The notes beneath the pieces were generated by a model. The model ran no database searches. It was not told the origin of the DNA and saw nothing but the letters and a program-made list of their open reading frames with translations. This document shows positions 34,061 to 45,029 of a stretch of DNA of 64,000 bases, piece by piece. A program made the translations under genes and the position numbers. Every line of letters starts with the position of its first letter. Position 1 is the first letter of the stretch. Source of the stretch: Acanthopleura granulata (lineage: Eukaryota > Mollusca > Polyplacophora > Chitonida > Chitonidae). The stretch is taken from the NCBI GenBank assembly GCA_016165875.1, contig JABBOT010000080.1:933667-997666 (forward strand). Direction: 5' to 3'.

Positions 34061-34729
34061 ATGTACGTTATACTCAGTGATGTTCAAAACGGCGGAAGTG
34101 TTATTCTACCGTCATGCCTGGATAATCAGAATCGTCAGTATGAGGTTGCTCTACTCGAAATTACATTATATCCCCTTTGGCTGAACATTGGCCCTGATGC
34201 AAAGTTCACCCTGAACGGCGAGTTAATGTACGTTCCAAGCAGCTACTACAACGTGTGCACCCTGAACAAGGAAGTGTTCCGGCCCAAGGGTGTGGCATTA
34301 AGACTGAATGAGGCTACAGGGCATCTGCAGCCGAAAACCGGTGATAATAAAATCGGACTACTCAATCTGGCAAAGGCACTGGGGTTCCCCAACGCATTAG
34401 ATCTCCTGACCGGCACAATTGAGGGGGACGAACTGCCAGAACTGGTACCTTTGAAGGAAATTTTGGTTCACCTGGACGAGGTGAGCACTTCGGAGAATCT
34501 TAATTCAGTGAATGGCAGTAGAGCTCGTGGCTCTACTCTTCTGAGAGCAGTCCCAGTTACTAATGAGGGCATTAACTGCGGCAAAACCGTCTCATTCCCT
34601 AACCCTCAGTATAAAATTATGCAGTCGGGGTTCGTATCAGAACTAACTATGAAAGTATTAGACGCACATAGTCGACCTATAAATATATCATACCTAAGCG
34701 CGACTTTACATATTCGGCCTACAAGCTAG
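34061..34729 (+). CDS. Probable penton/minor capsid protein, intact
   Basis: 222 residues from ATG 34061 (MYVILSDVQNGG) to TAG 34727-34729. An upstream in-frame extension exists but overlaps the opposing gene and is not favoured. Beta-rich: YEVALLEITLYPLWLNI, then a helical insertion (GLLNLAKALGFPNALDLL), then LKEILVHLDEVSTSENL, and a C-terminal strand set (ELTMKVLDAHSRPINISYLS then ATLHIRP). This ending, a strand pair followed by T-L-H-I/F-R, is typical of penton/minor capsid jelly-roll proteins in Polinton-type elements. It is the last gene before the right terminal repeat. Assignment is by pattern and place, not by a search. Confidence 0.6.
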   Translation: MYVILSDVQNGGSVILPSCLDNQNRQYEVALLEITLYPLWLNIGPDAKFTLNGELMYVPSSYYNVCTLNKEVFRPKGVALRLNEATGHLQPKTGDNKIGLLNLAKALGFPNALDLLTGTIEGDELPELVPLKEILVHLDEVSTSENLNSVNGSRARGSTLLRAVPVTNEGINCGKTVSFPNPQYKIMQSGFVSELTMKVLDAHSRPINISYLSATLHIRPTS

Positions 34730-34803
34730 GATAGAAAATGACTGATTCAGGTGGACCTGCTGGTTCCTCTATCAACCCCACCTGCACAACAAACCTCACT
34801 GAT

Positions 34804-34911
34804 CTTAATTGCTGGAAATAAGGGCGGCTATCCCAGAACCGGGAACAATGGCTGGGAGGGTTAGTTGCCCGAAATAACTTTCCCCGATGCCCCCCCCTCC
34901 CCCCCGCTGCT
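34804..34911 (-). repeat. Right terminal inverted repeat of the virus-like element
   Basis: Reverse complement of the left repeat (22508-22606), with small differences such as AGCCATTG for ATAG and a longer interrupted G-run. Ends GCTGCT at 34911, followed directly by the second copy of GAGTC (34912-34916). About 75 bp separate it from the penton-candidate stop. Confidence 0.93.
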
Positions 34912-34916
34912 GAGTC

Positions 34917-37135
34917 TGAATACGTCACCATTAAAAATAATTTGTAATTGTCAAGCAGTGACATGTAGCAACTGTGGGATGACTATCTCCGATCAGTCAT
35001 GGGGATTACGGGCCAGGTTGCCATCCAGAAAACACACCATGCAAGCTCAACATGAAGGGATACAACGTGGGTTCACTGTCTTTATAATGGCAGTCAAGAA
35101 CTTGACTCACAAACTGAACTGCCCAAATACACACAGAGGAACATTATCGTTTTACTCAGAAGCCATTATACAATTTAACAATACCTTACAAATACATTTT
35201 AGCTACCTTCAATACAACTGTTTAATGTACGTCATATGTGCAAGACAGGCCTACGCATGGCAGTCAATAAAAACACATTAAGTCTCTAAGGCCTGTCCAG
35301 CGAAGCGAAAGGTCGTTCCTTGCATGGAAGGCTTACAAGTACTGCAGTGTACTTCCCAGAAAAACAAAAACGACACTTGCATCCTGTTGTTTCTGACTGT
35401 GATTAACTGCTGCTCCCCAGGCTACTGTCATTGTCCCCATTACTGGTTATCATAGGACCGACAGAGACGGACTATGTATGGTGAATAGGTACACACTGCA
35501 TGAAGCTGTATAATTCACAGAAACATGACCTGTGCAAAACACCCGATTGTCTACTTACCACGGCGATTTACTAAATAGCCTTCTTTAAATTTTTCCATGA
35601 AACAATAAGGTATAGGGCAAAACAGAGGTGTCAGTTCTGGATCGCTTATGTGGAACACATCAGAGAGTTTGCATCGAATATTATAACAAAACTTAACAAA
35701 AATTATTCCACATTTTGAAGCAAAAGTTGCCAGACTGATAATGGGTGATGGTGTGTTACAACGCGATTTCAACTCCCTTAACATTCATTAAATATACACG
35801 TATTACAAAATTTGTGCTGTAACAAGTTGTGTTTCAGATATTAACGCATTTTGTAATAGCGCAATTCACAACAAATATGTTTCTGAAAGTGGTTACCGTC
35901 ATAAAGCAGGTTGTAGGTCGACTTGCGATCGTAAGCAACTAGGACCAACTCGACACAGCGACCTACGCCTAACGCTTATGTCGAAAGGTTTGACAAAACC
36001 TTGGGATCGTGAGCAACTAGTGTCTCAGTTTCAGTTTCGGTGGGCGTACGTCGACTACGGCTGGCGGCAAGTGAGTGCAGATACTTAGCATGCAACGTGA
36101 CTGTCATATAACCTGTTAATTGTAGCAACGCCTATGTTCACGGTGCGTGGATGTAACTGATATAATGCCTTCATACCTTTAAATTGTCTGACAAATTTAA
36201 AAACTAAATCAAACTTTTTACAATAAAACAACTCCGGGCGTTGCAAATTGTAATAAGTTTTACAAAGCTTCACTCTCGGGTTTGCAGTTTATAATAATGT
36301 ATTTTGTATCTTACCACCATTATAGGAAGACAAAATGGTTTGAATATGGAGTTCAGTGGGTTTTTTGGTCAGTTTCTATTTAGAAATTCAATTTGAACAA
36401 ATCACAAAACTCAATATTTTTGCATCACCAATGTATCCAAACAACGTAACTATGAAAATTTATTTCTTGAAAACTCGTTTAAAATTCAATTTTCCGATAT
36501 TTGTCGTTGTGTTGACCAGAATGAGAAAGTGGCTAGAAAAACCTCTGCGATTTATCCTAGAATGTGACTGTTAACTCATAATTCGTATCGAATTTTAGTG
36601 GTTTAGGGAGAGTCCGATGTGAATGCACTAATAATGTGCAAACTATGTAAACTATGTCCACTGACTCGTGACTTGTCTTTCAATCAATAGGACGCACGCA
36701 GTGTGGCTTTGAAAGTAGGGCTTTGTTCAGTAGAATAACTAAGTCCGCTCAGCCTATCTTACATGGCTACATGGAGCATACAATAGACAGAACAAACAAT
36801 ATCAGATGTTTCCCAGTCATTTTTTTTAGTGATTATGTCGAAAAGCTATCCAGTGTCATTCATCCTATTCCTATATAAATGTCTCAGCCATATCTGTTTT
36901 CATTCCATGGCGAAAGTGAAAACAACTTTTTTTTTTCCACGAAGCTTGAACCCGGCTTACGTGCCAGTGTTTTTAGAACATACATGTAGACATTTTTCAG
37001 GTAAAATAATAACCGAGGACAGCTACAGTTACGTATTACTTCACTGGGACTTGCTTAGCGCTGTTACACTTATGGACTTCGCTTATATGCGACGGCAGTC
37101 AGGTTGATGTGAGAAAAACCGGAGAACCAAGAGCG
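34917..37135. other. Host DNA right of the element, no gene seen
   Basis: AT-rich, with scattered short open frames that have no motif support. No RNA gene or clear repeat was recognised. Confidence 0.45.
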
Positions 37136-37139
37136 CGAT

Positions 37140-37645
37140 CGGTTGCTGGCGACCTCACAGTACCAGGGCAATCATTTGCAGGCGACATCACTGTGCCAGG
37201 GCGATCCGCGTTGCAGGCGAGTTCATTTTACCATTGCGATCATTTGCAGGCGACCTCACTGTGCAATGGCGATCAGTTGCAGGCGATCTCACTGTGCCTG
37301 GGCGATCAGTTACAAGCGGCTTCACTGTGTCAGGGCGATGACATACAGGCATCCTCCATGGTCAGGGCTATCAGCTACAAGCGGCTTCACTGAGCCAGGG
37401 CGATTCGCTGCAGGTTACCTCACGGTGTCTGACCGATTAGTTGCAAGCGACCTCACTGTGTTAGGGCGATCAGTTCCATAAGGCCTCACTGAGCAAGGGC
37501 GATCTGTTGCAAGCGACCTCACTGTGTTAGGGCGATCATTTCCATATGGCCTCAGTGTGCCAAGGCGATCAGTTGCAAGCGACCTCACTGTGTTAGGGCG
37601 ATCAGTTCCATACGGCCACACTGTGCGGGGGCAATAAGTTATATG
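37140..37645 (+). repeat. Minisatellite, about 33-bp unit
   Basis: About fifteen imperfect units of the type GGCGATCAGTTGCAAGCGAC then CTCACTGTGTTAG. Later copies alternate with a variant carrying TTCCATAC/ATATGGCC in place of TTGCAAGCGACC, hinting at a higher-order unit. Open frames over it are a repeat artefact. Confidence 0.9.
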
Positions 37646-39258
37646 CGGTCACGTGCACAGTGCCAAGCGTTCTTTTTCGCCCCAGAGTGCAGGAGGTTCC
37701 TTTGTCGCCCACTAGTTCGACCACAACACAGTCTTCATTTTATTACGTCAGACTTTGCCCATAGCAATGTTAAGGAGTGATATAAAAGCATAGTGCGATA
37801 GTTTAAAGTGTCTGACTTGATTTAACGAACATTCCCAGTTACAGGGTACAAATCTGTCTGCACATATTTTCTCATTGAGTGCTGTTATTACATGGACGTT
37901 GCGAGGTCATGCCTTGCGCACCTGAGATTGGCACTATGCTTGGCCACAACAACCCCTTTGCTTTGGCACGCACTTCAGTGGTTGAAAATGGTGGTAAATG
38001 TATTTGAATTGAAATCGAATAACCCACCAAAGATGCGCGTATGGTGAGAATCTGGTGGGATCAGGGCTGAGGTAGCCAGTCCCTCGGTATATAGTACTCA
38101 ATGATTCTCGCGACGGCTCTGTAGCACAATACTGTCTGAGCAATTTCACCTAAATGTATGTGACACCAGGCAGTATGAAAAACAAGCAGAACCGATGTAA
38201 GGTCCCCTGGGGTGGCGTGAAAACAAACGAATGGGCGATAAGATTACATCTGCAGTTGTTCCTTGAGGGAATGGAGATCGAGACATACCATCACCGTCAT
38301 GCTTTTTATTCCAAGTGGAAACTGCAGTAACTCTCCTGGAGATAATAAAATTTTTATCGGAGTGACGGGTGTTATATTGAAGATACACACGGTGACTTAC
38401 TACTCTGCCTTTCCCTCTGGCGTCAAACCATCAATTGTAAAATTATCAAGCTTTATGCTATAAGGCAACGCATTTACTTTCTGGAACAAATCAGTTTAAC
38501 TGAGCATAGGGCAAGTTTAACCACTCCAAAACGTTAAAAAAGCATTCCCCAAGAAATTCGTGATACTGCTTCAAATCCAGCACTTAAATGCAGCGACGAC
38601 AGTGAGATAGGTGACAAATAGCCACACATAACCGTATTCTAGTCAACAAACCTAGGTTAAAGGTCTTTTCTAATCGTTCATGTAAACGTCTAAAAAGTGT
38701 ATGCGTACCTTGTATATTTCTACTAACATAATCCGTTTACAAATGTATTCTATTTGTGTGTTTTAAGTGGAATTGATCATTTTAGGTATTCGTGGCAGCT
38801 GACTGGGCTTTCTTGCAGCGTCGCCCAGCCCTTGAAATCTGCCCGACCTCAACGTCGCGTTGTAAGGGACATTCTAAAAACGTTGTTAGTTACGGTACCA
38901 CAGTGATTACTTGAGGGTTTAAAACTGCTCTGACTGACTTAAGGCCGCACGCTGCGGTATGACAAATACTCGTCAGGAATGATGGCAAGTTCACTGCAAG
39001 GAAACGCAGTTACAAACCAGGATAAATAAACAGTTACTTGAGTAGGCTACGAACATGCAACATTTACAACATGGAAGTTATTTATACGCTGGTATGTTGC
39101 CTCAATGAAGGCCTCCTCCTCCCTGGAAAACGATCAGGGTATACTAGTACGCATAAAGAGCGTCTTTGCCAGCTTCAGCTAACAACTCAAGCTGAGCCAC
39201 TGAGAAGCCACTGAACACGCGACAAATTTAAAATTAAACAAATGACCCCTAACTACAT
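37646..39258. other. Intergenic DNA, nothing recognised
   Basis: No supported coding region or RNA gene. Confidence 0.45.
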
Positions 39259-39259
39259 A

Positions 39260-39440
39260 ACATATTTATTCATTTATCTGATCGGTGTTTTGCGCCGTAC
39301 TCAAGAATATTTCACTTGTACAACGGCGGCAAGCATTATGGTGCGGGAAAACCGGGTAGGCCGGGGGAAGCCCACGACCATCCGCAGGTTGCGGACAGAC
39401 TTCCCACGTACAGCTGGAGAAGAAGCCAGCTTCCTACAAA
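39260..39440 (-). repeat. SINE copy, minus orientation
   Basis: Reverse complement of the main SINE: TGTTTTGCGCCGTACTCAAG, AGCATTATGGTGCGGGAAAA, CCACGACCATCCGCAGGTTG, then TTCCCACGTACAGCTGGAGA. The tRNA-like head is lost. Confidence 0.8.
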
Positions 39441-42400
39441 AATGTACCACGACCACGTGTAGAGTATCACATACACTGGACATGGCAACTAAACTCCACC
39501 AAGCGACGAGTCTGACGTTATGCTGGGGCCAGAATGACTGGAGCCGATATGATCACACGGCGACTGCGTATATCAAGTCATGACAAACACAATCTGTGTA
39601 GAGCAAAAACCCGAGATATCCAAATAACCGTACCATGTGCTAACTGAAAACGAAATCGCTTACGTTATACTTCTGTCCATACATTAAAGATATTTTAATG
39701 TCAGTTCTGACAACACCGTCGCAAAGCCTGACCCTGCATGAATCAAATTCACCATGCGTAAACATCTTTTTTTCTTTCAAATATCACACCCATTTATCTT
39801 AACTACTGTAGTTTACCTGAAGTTTAGCACTTTGCAAGTGGCACACTTTGCTTGATTCTGTTTAATTCATTAATTATGACAAAAACTTAGGTGTTGGCAT
39901 CAAAAGTATCATTTTAAGCCCTTAATGTGCATTTTACATGCTAAACTTTGGGTGAAAAAAAAATACAATAATTACAAGCTGGAAACTCGTGAATTATTGC
40001 GTGAAGAATATTCAGGGTACATGTGTGTTTGTCAAGGGAAAACTGGGAACAGTATAGGCATTTCATCCATCTGCCAAGATGCATCGATATACAAACGAAA
40101 CGCAATCCCTAGAGGAACAAATCACATATCTGTTTATTATGACTGAAAATGCTGCACATACCAATGTAAGGTCCAGAAGGAGAACGACTTGGGCTTATCA
40201 CTTCCTGTTCTATACATGCCATAACTTAATAACAATCAAGTCCTTAACGAACCCTAAATGTGATTAGATGATTATCTTTTGTAACTAACATTGTGCTTAA
40301 GCAATACCACTGGATATTAATTACCCAGAAATATCGGTGAATTTGCGCAAATATATCTGTCAACTGCACATCAAGAGATGGTAATGCAAATTTCCACGCA
40401 ATGAAATGGCACTGGACATGCCAAGTCTTCAAGACACGACAGAAAATCATTCTGAATTCATTGCGCCCTGCATATTTTTTCTTGGAACCTTGCAGATAAC
40501 AATACATGAAAAAGCATATATACCTAACCTGCTAGAACATGCATATTCATCTCAACTTGAGGATATTGATCAAAACAAAATTGTCTAAAATTGATTTGGT
40601 AGTTAAAAATTTCCATGTACATGTTTAATATTGGACAATTTTAGGGTCCAGCACTCTTTTGTGACAAGAAATTTATTATGGTATAACATTCTTTATAATT
40701 ACTTCCATTAAACTATAAATAAAGGTCTATGAACATCAAGGTAGGACAATTTGATTAAACTACTATGAAGATACTGTGTGTTAAAATCGACTTACATCAA
40801 CACTAAATTCACTAAACGTATAAAACAAAACTGCCACGCTATTTACAAGCTAATTTATTGGCATTGGCAAAATGCACAATAACTTCCATACATGAACTAC
40901 TGGGTTACTATTTCAGTGTTACCCATAAAACATAGTACCAAACTTTGGCGATGAAATCTCTAAGTGAAAGCATTGGTGTCACAAGTACGGTGTATGTACT
41001 TATGAGAGACGGTATTGATGGTTTTTATCTATTACTTTTGACCCTTGACTAGCAATTTATCTATACACATGTGAGAATAGCTACTGTATCCTGCTCATAC
41101 CACACGCTGCCATCCAAAAATAAAATTTGACTCCCTCAAATGGAAACACAACGTGAGATACAGATAACATGCCAAAATGACAACAACATAATGAACCCAA
41201 ATGCAAAAAGGAAAGAACATGCAGGACAATATTCTGGTAGTCATACAGGTCTTCTCGGCAGGGATTCCTTAACACTGGATACACCACAACCATGCGCTGT
41301 TTATGCAGCCAAATATATCTTTGTTTCAATATGAATGAAAATAATCTTTACTGACGACGGATAAATGAATTAAAGTACAGAAACCAACACAAAAACAAAA
41401 CTGCATTTCAAAATCTGTGACTTTACTAAACCTTTCAGAAAACACTTGAGTATGAACTTAAGATTTTTAACAACCCCACAAGTTAAGACAAAAATACAAA
41501 GACATTAAAATATACTAGTGATTTCACAGAATTGGATCGTTTAAAAACGATTTGAAAAGATTTACAATACAAGATGGTTCCAAAATATGTCTAGTGTTTT
41601 ATCAGGGCGATGTTTTGACCCATTTCAAGAGAATGATTTTTTCCTATCTGAAAAAATGGATATTAAATCAAGTTTCACCCATTACTAGAAATGCACAAAG
41701 TATTCATTCATGGTCCTATGAATACAATCCATCACAAGGCAATTTTAATGAGAAATACATTGTCTGACCAACTATGGCAGCAAGCAATTAGAGCAAAGGT
41801 CAAAACCATGAAGCTCTTCTATCTTCTGTCTTTTTTTTTCCTTTTTGAAAACATAAAACAATTTCATTCAGTTTTTGAAAATGTTTAAATGTTTTGCGTA
41901 CACATAACTTAACATACAACAATTTTCTTTTCGTGATTATGAGGACAATATGAAAAGAATTAAAATAGTAATAATACAACATACCTATGTACAAATATAT
42001 TAAAACTTTAAAAACCAATAAATGTATCTATCTTATGCAACAACATAATAAATGATATCTTCTGTACAAAATACTAGATTGAATTACCTCCTTTAAGATG
42101 GAATTAGCGCAACAAACATCAATGTAAAGAAGATTTATAAGAAAAATAACCCAAAACAGTGCGTAATAATAACAAGAGACCTGGACAGGCATGATTCTGA
42201 GGATCTGTGAAGTGATCAACTGAGTATGCTTAAAGTGGTTTGCTGAGAAAGGCAGATCTGGCAAATTACAGGAGGCAGAGATACCTGTAAAATAAGGAAG
42301 ATGCCTGAAATGGTTCTTCAGAAATATCACTGATTAACCTTCATGACACACATGTAGGGTGTAGATGTGCTGTGACTAAACTATAATCTTTTAGTACACT

Positions 42401-44670
42401 TGTACAACTCACTGCAAAAACCACATCATACACAACTGATCACTTCTAACATTTTCAAGTCACACATCGGTCAAACTTAAAAAGTCTATGTTTAACAATA
42501 TCAATATTTTAGATGATTTACCCAGAAAGACACATATATCTACATGGGCTGATTAAAAGACAAACATGTCGACTGGCAAGTCTTACAGCACATGCTAAAG
42601 ATATCTGAGGCATGTTTATAAATGAATAAAATCAATATCAATGTTTGAAAATGACTTTAAAATCTGCTGTTTAGATAGATCACAACAATCAACAGAATAC
42701 TGTGACTAAGACATTGGTTGAGTCTTTAATGCTGTATATTAACGCATGTCAAAGCATTACATGTCTGATTTGATCTCATTCTGTAGCCCCATAATGCACT
42801 ATGATGATGTTGGCATCACTGCCGGCTTGCGAGGGCTGGTAGTGAACAATGAGTGCACTGATGAGAACACATACCACGTGCATGTAGATGGTCCATGTAA
42901 AACCACATGCATAACATGCACCAATAAAATATGTTACATCTTAACTTTGACATTCAATTTATAAGTGGCAATATGTACAGAACTATGAAAACTTTTTGCT
43001 AAGGGCGGCAAGATTGATACTTGTAACAAACCTGCAATGGCTGTATTACCATGATCTATGCAAATACACATGTAGCTCTCCTACATGTACCATGTCTACA
43101 GCATTCACGCATTACCACAATATCTCTGCCCAAACATGGATATGACATTATTAACAGGCTAATTATAAATCAACTTTTATTTTTTATTTTTACTTGCATG
43201 TGCTCAAGTGTGATTCATATGGATTTCAAATACCATGTAAATGAGATAAATGTATTTATACTTTGTATTTTAAGTCTGTATTTTGATATATTGCTAAAGA
43301 TATTTAAAACTTTTAGAGTGATGAACTGTAATTCTATATTAAAAACCCACATGACCTGACACGTACTGTACAGTAAGACGTGATTCCTTGATCAGCCTTC
43401 TGAAATAATATCATGCCCCATAGTCTAAGACCAAATGCATCGTTTTGACTGCTTCTAATCACTGTTTTGTCATAATTCTAAAATGTACATATAACATATC
43501 CCTATCATAGTGATTTCAAGCTGCAATAAAATCTTTGTTAACAAATCTGTAAAATTTACAGATACTTTATGATAACCTCATCAAAGGCACTTCATAACCT
43601 CCAAATTAAGACAAGTAAAACTGATCTCACCCATGACTTTGTGACAAGGTTCCCCTGAGCGAACCATGTGTACACATCAGCATTACATCCTGAACATCTT
43701 CAAGTTGTTACAACATCAACAGTGGTCTCTAACTAGTACAACGCAAACTGATCATGGCTTGTGAACATGTTACCAGTAAAGATGTAGCATTAGAATGAGA
43801 AATGTTTACTGCCAGTGATGCAGTATGCTCTGTGCACCAGGGTGCCCTACAAACAGGGTGTAAGTTATGTCAAACGTTATTGCATGCCGACATATACTGT
43901 AGAGATACGTTGCCACAGTAGTTACATTTAACAAAACTTCACACCTTGTTCATAACAGGACCCCCTGAAGCACAGTAGAGCTATGAACCATCATGAACAC
44001 CTCAGACTATAAGCCATTAGAGGGCTTGTCTGCTCTAGGACACACACGGACATTAACACAGGATATACAGATGCTTACAGGTACATGTAGGTCTGTTGCA
44101 CATATACAGGTTAACACATTCATTGCACACAGAAATATCAAGTTGTATGGTCTGTACATGATCAGTTAAACGTCTGACGAGGAGCCCATGACACAGGTGA
44201 CACTGTAGTCCATTTCAGTGCCAGTCACTCACTGGAGAAACATTACACAGGCCAGACAAGATGTGAACATACACTTCATTCCTCCCTGCCTCTACTCTCC
44301 CAGAACTACTTAGTGGGACAACTCTAGTGGACTATCCCTCTAGACTAGCACTGGCATCAACAAGCCAATATGATCTCTGCTTGATGTGAAGTGCATTAGG
44401 AACCCGCACTTCTGGGCCTTGATCTGTGCTGACCTGCGTCTATGTATGGTGTATGACGTATACAGAACATGGTCTACATGCAGATCCTCATAGCTATGCA
44501 AAGTTGTTGAGACAGTACATATAACCAGTAAATGTACACACATACATTTGCTAGTCACTGATCATAAGCCATATAATGATGTGCTTCAACACATGATCTG
44601 CTGGAATTTCTCTCCTTTATTGTAGACGGTCTAGCAGCCTAACTACTGGATTGTTTATTCACATCACACT
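39441..44670. other. Long AT-rich stretch downstream of PCIF1, no gene seen
   Basis: Over 5 kb with only short, motif-free open frames. Part near 45 kb is presumably the PCIF1 3' untranslated region on the minus strand. Nothing else was identified. Confidence 0.5.
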
Positions 44671-45016
44671 GACCACTGATCTATAGAAGTTAGTGAGCCA
44701 CATCACACTGACCAATGGAAGTCAGTTAGCAGCTTCACAATGACCACTTGACAACAGAGGTCAGTGAGCCACACCACAATGACCACTGGTCTGCAGAGGT
44801 CAGCTGGCTGCTTCACAAGGACCACTGGTCTGTAGAGGTCAGTTAGCAGTAGAGGTCAGTTAGCAGCTTCACAGTCACCATTGGTCAGCAGAAGTCAGTT
44901 AGCAACTTCATGCTGACCACTGGTTTGTAGAGTCAGTCAGTCACTTCACACTGACCACTAGTCTACAGAAGTCAGTTAGCCACAAAACGCTGACCACTGG
45001 TCTGTAGAGGTCAGTT
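44671..45016. repeat. 39-bp tandem repeat in the PCIF1 3' region
   Basis: About nine units of GACCACTGGTCTGTAGAGGT then CAGTTAGCAGCTTCACAAT (39 bp), with 10-25% divergence and one partial internal duplication. Begins only 14 bp past the PCIF1 stop codon, so it is likely transcribed in the 3' untranslated region. Confidence 0.85.
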
Positions 45017-45029
45017 TACTTTCAATTAC

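Larger units (their letters stand above)
22508..34911. mobile_element. Maverick/Polinton-type integrated virus-like element, degraded
   Basis: A 12,404-bp unit runs from AGCAGC at 22508 to GCTGCT at 34911, bounded by imperfect inverted repeats of about 100 bp and flanked on both sides by GAGTC (22503-22507 and 34912-34916). Contents: family-B DNA polymerase with SF1 helicase, retroviral-type integrase, packaging ATPase, probable major capsid protein, probable penton, a 438-residue conserved-looking protein and at least five small proteins. This gene set defines Maverick/Polinton-class elements. It is compact and more GC-rich than the host DNA around it, most clearly from 22.9 to 27.5 kb. No protease gene of the adenovirus type was found. 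Frameshifts and stops affect most genes, so this copy is not autonomous. The polymerase-helicase fusion suggests a lineage distinct from classical Polintons; that placement is an inference. Confidence 0.93.

Noticed and set aside
37140..37645. CRISPR-like array.
   Set aside because: Repeats are contiguous and imperfect with no unique spacers, in animal DNA.
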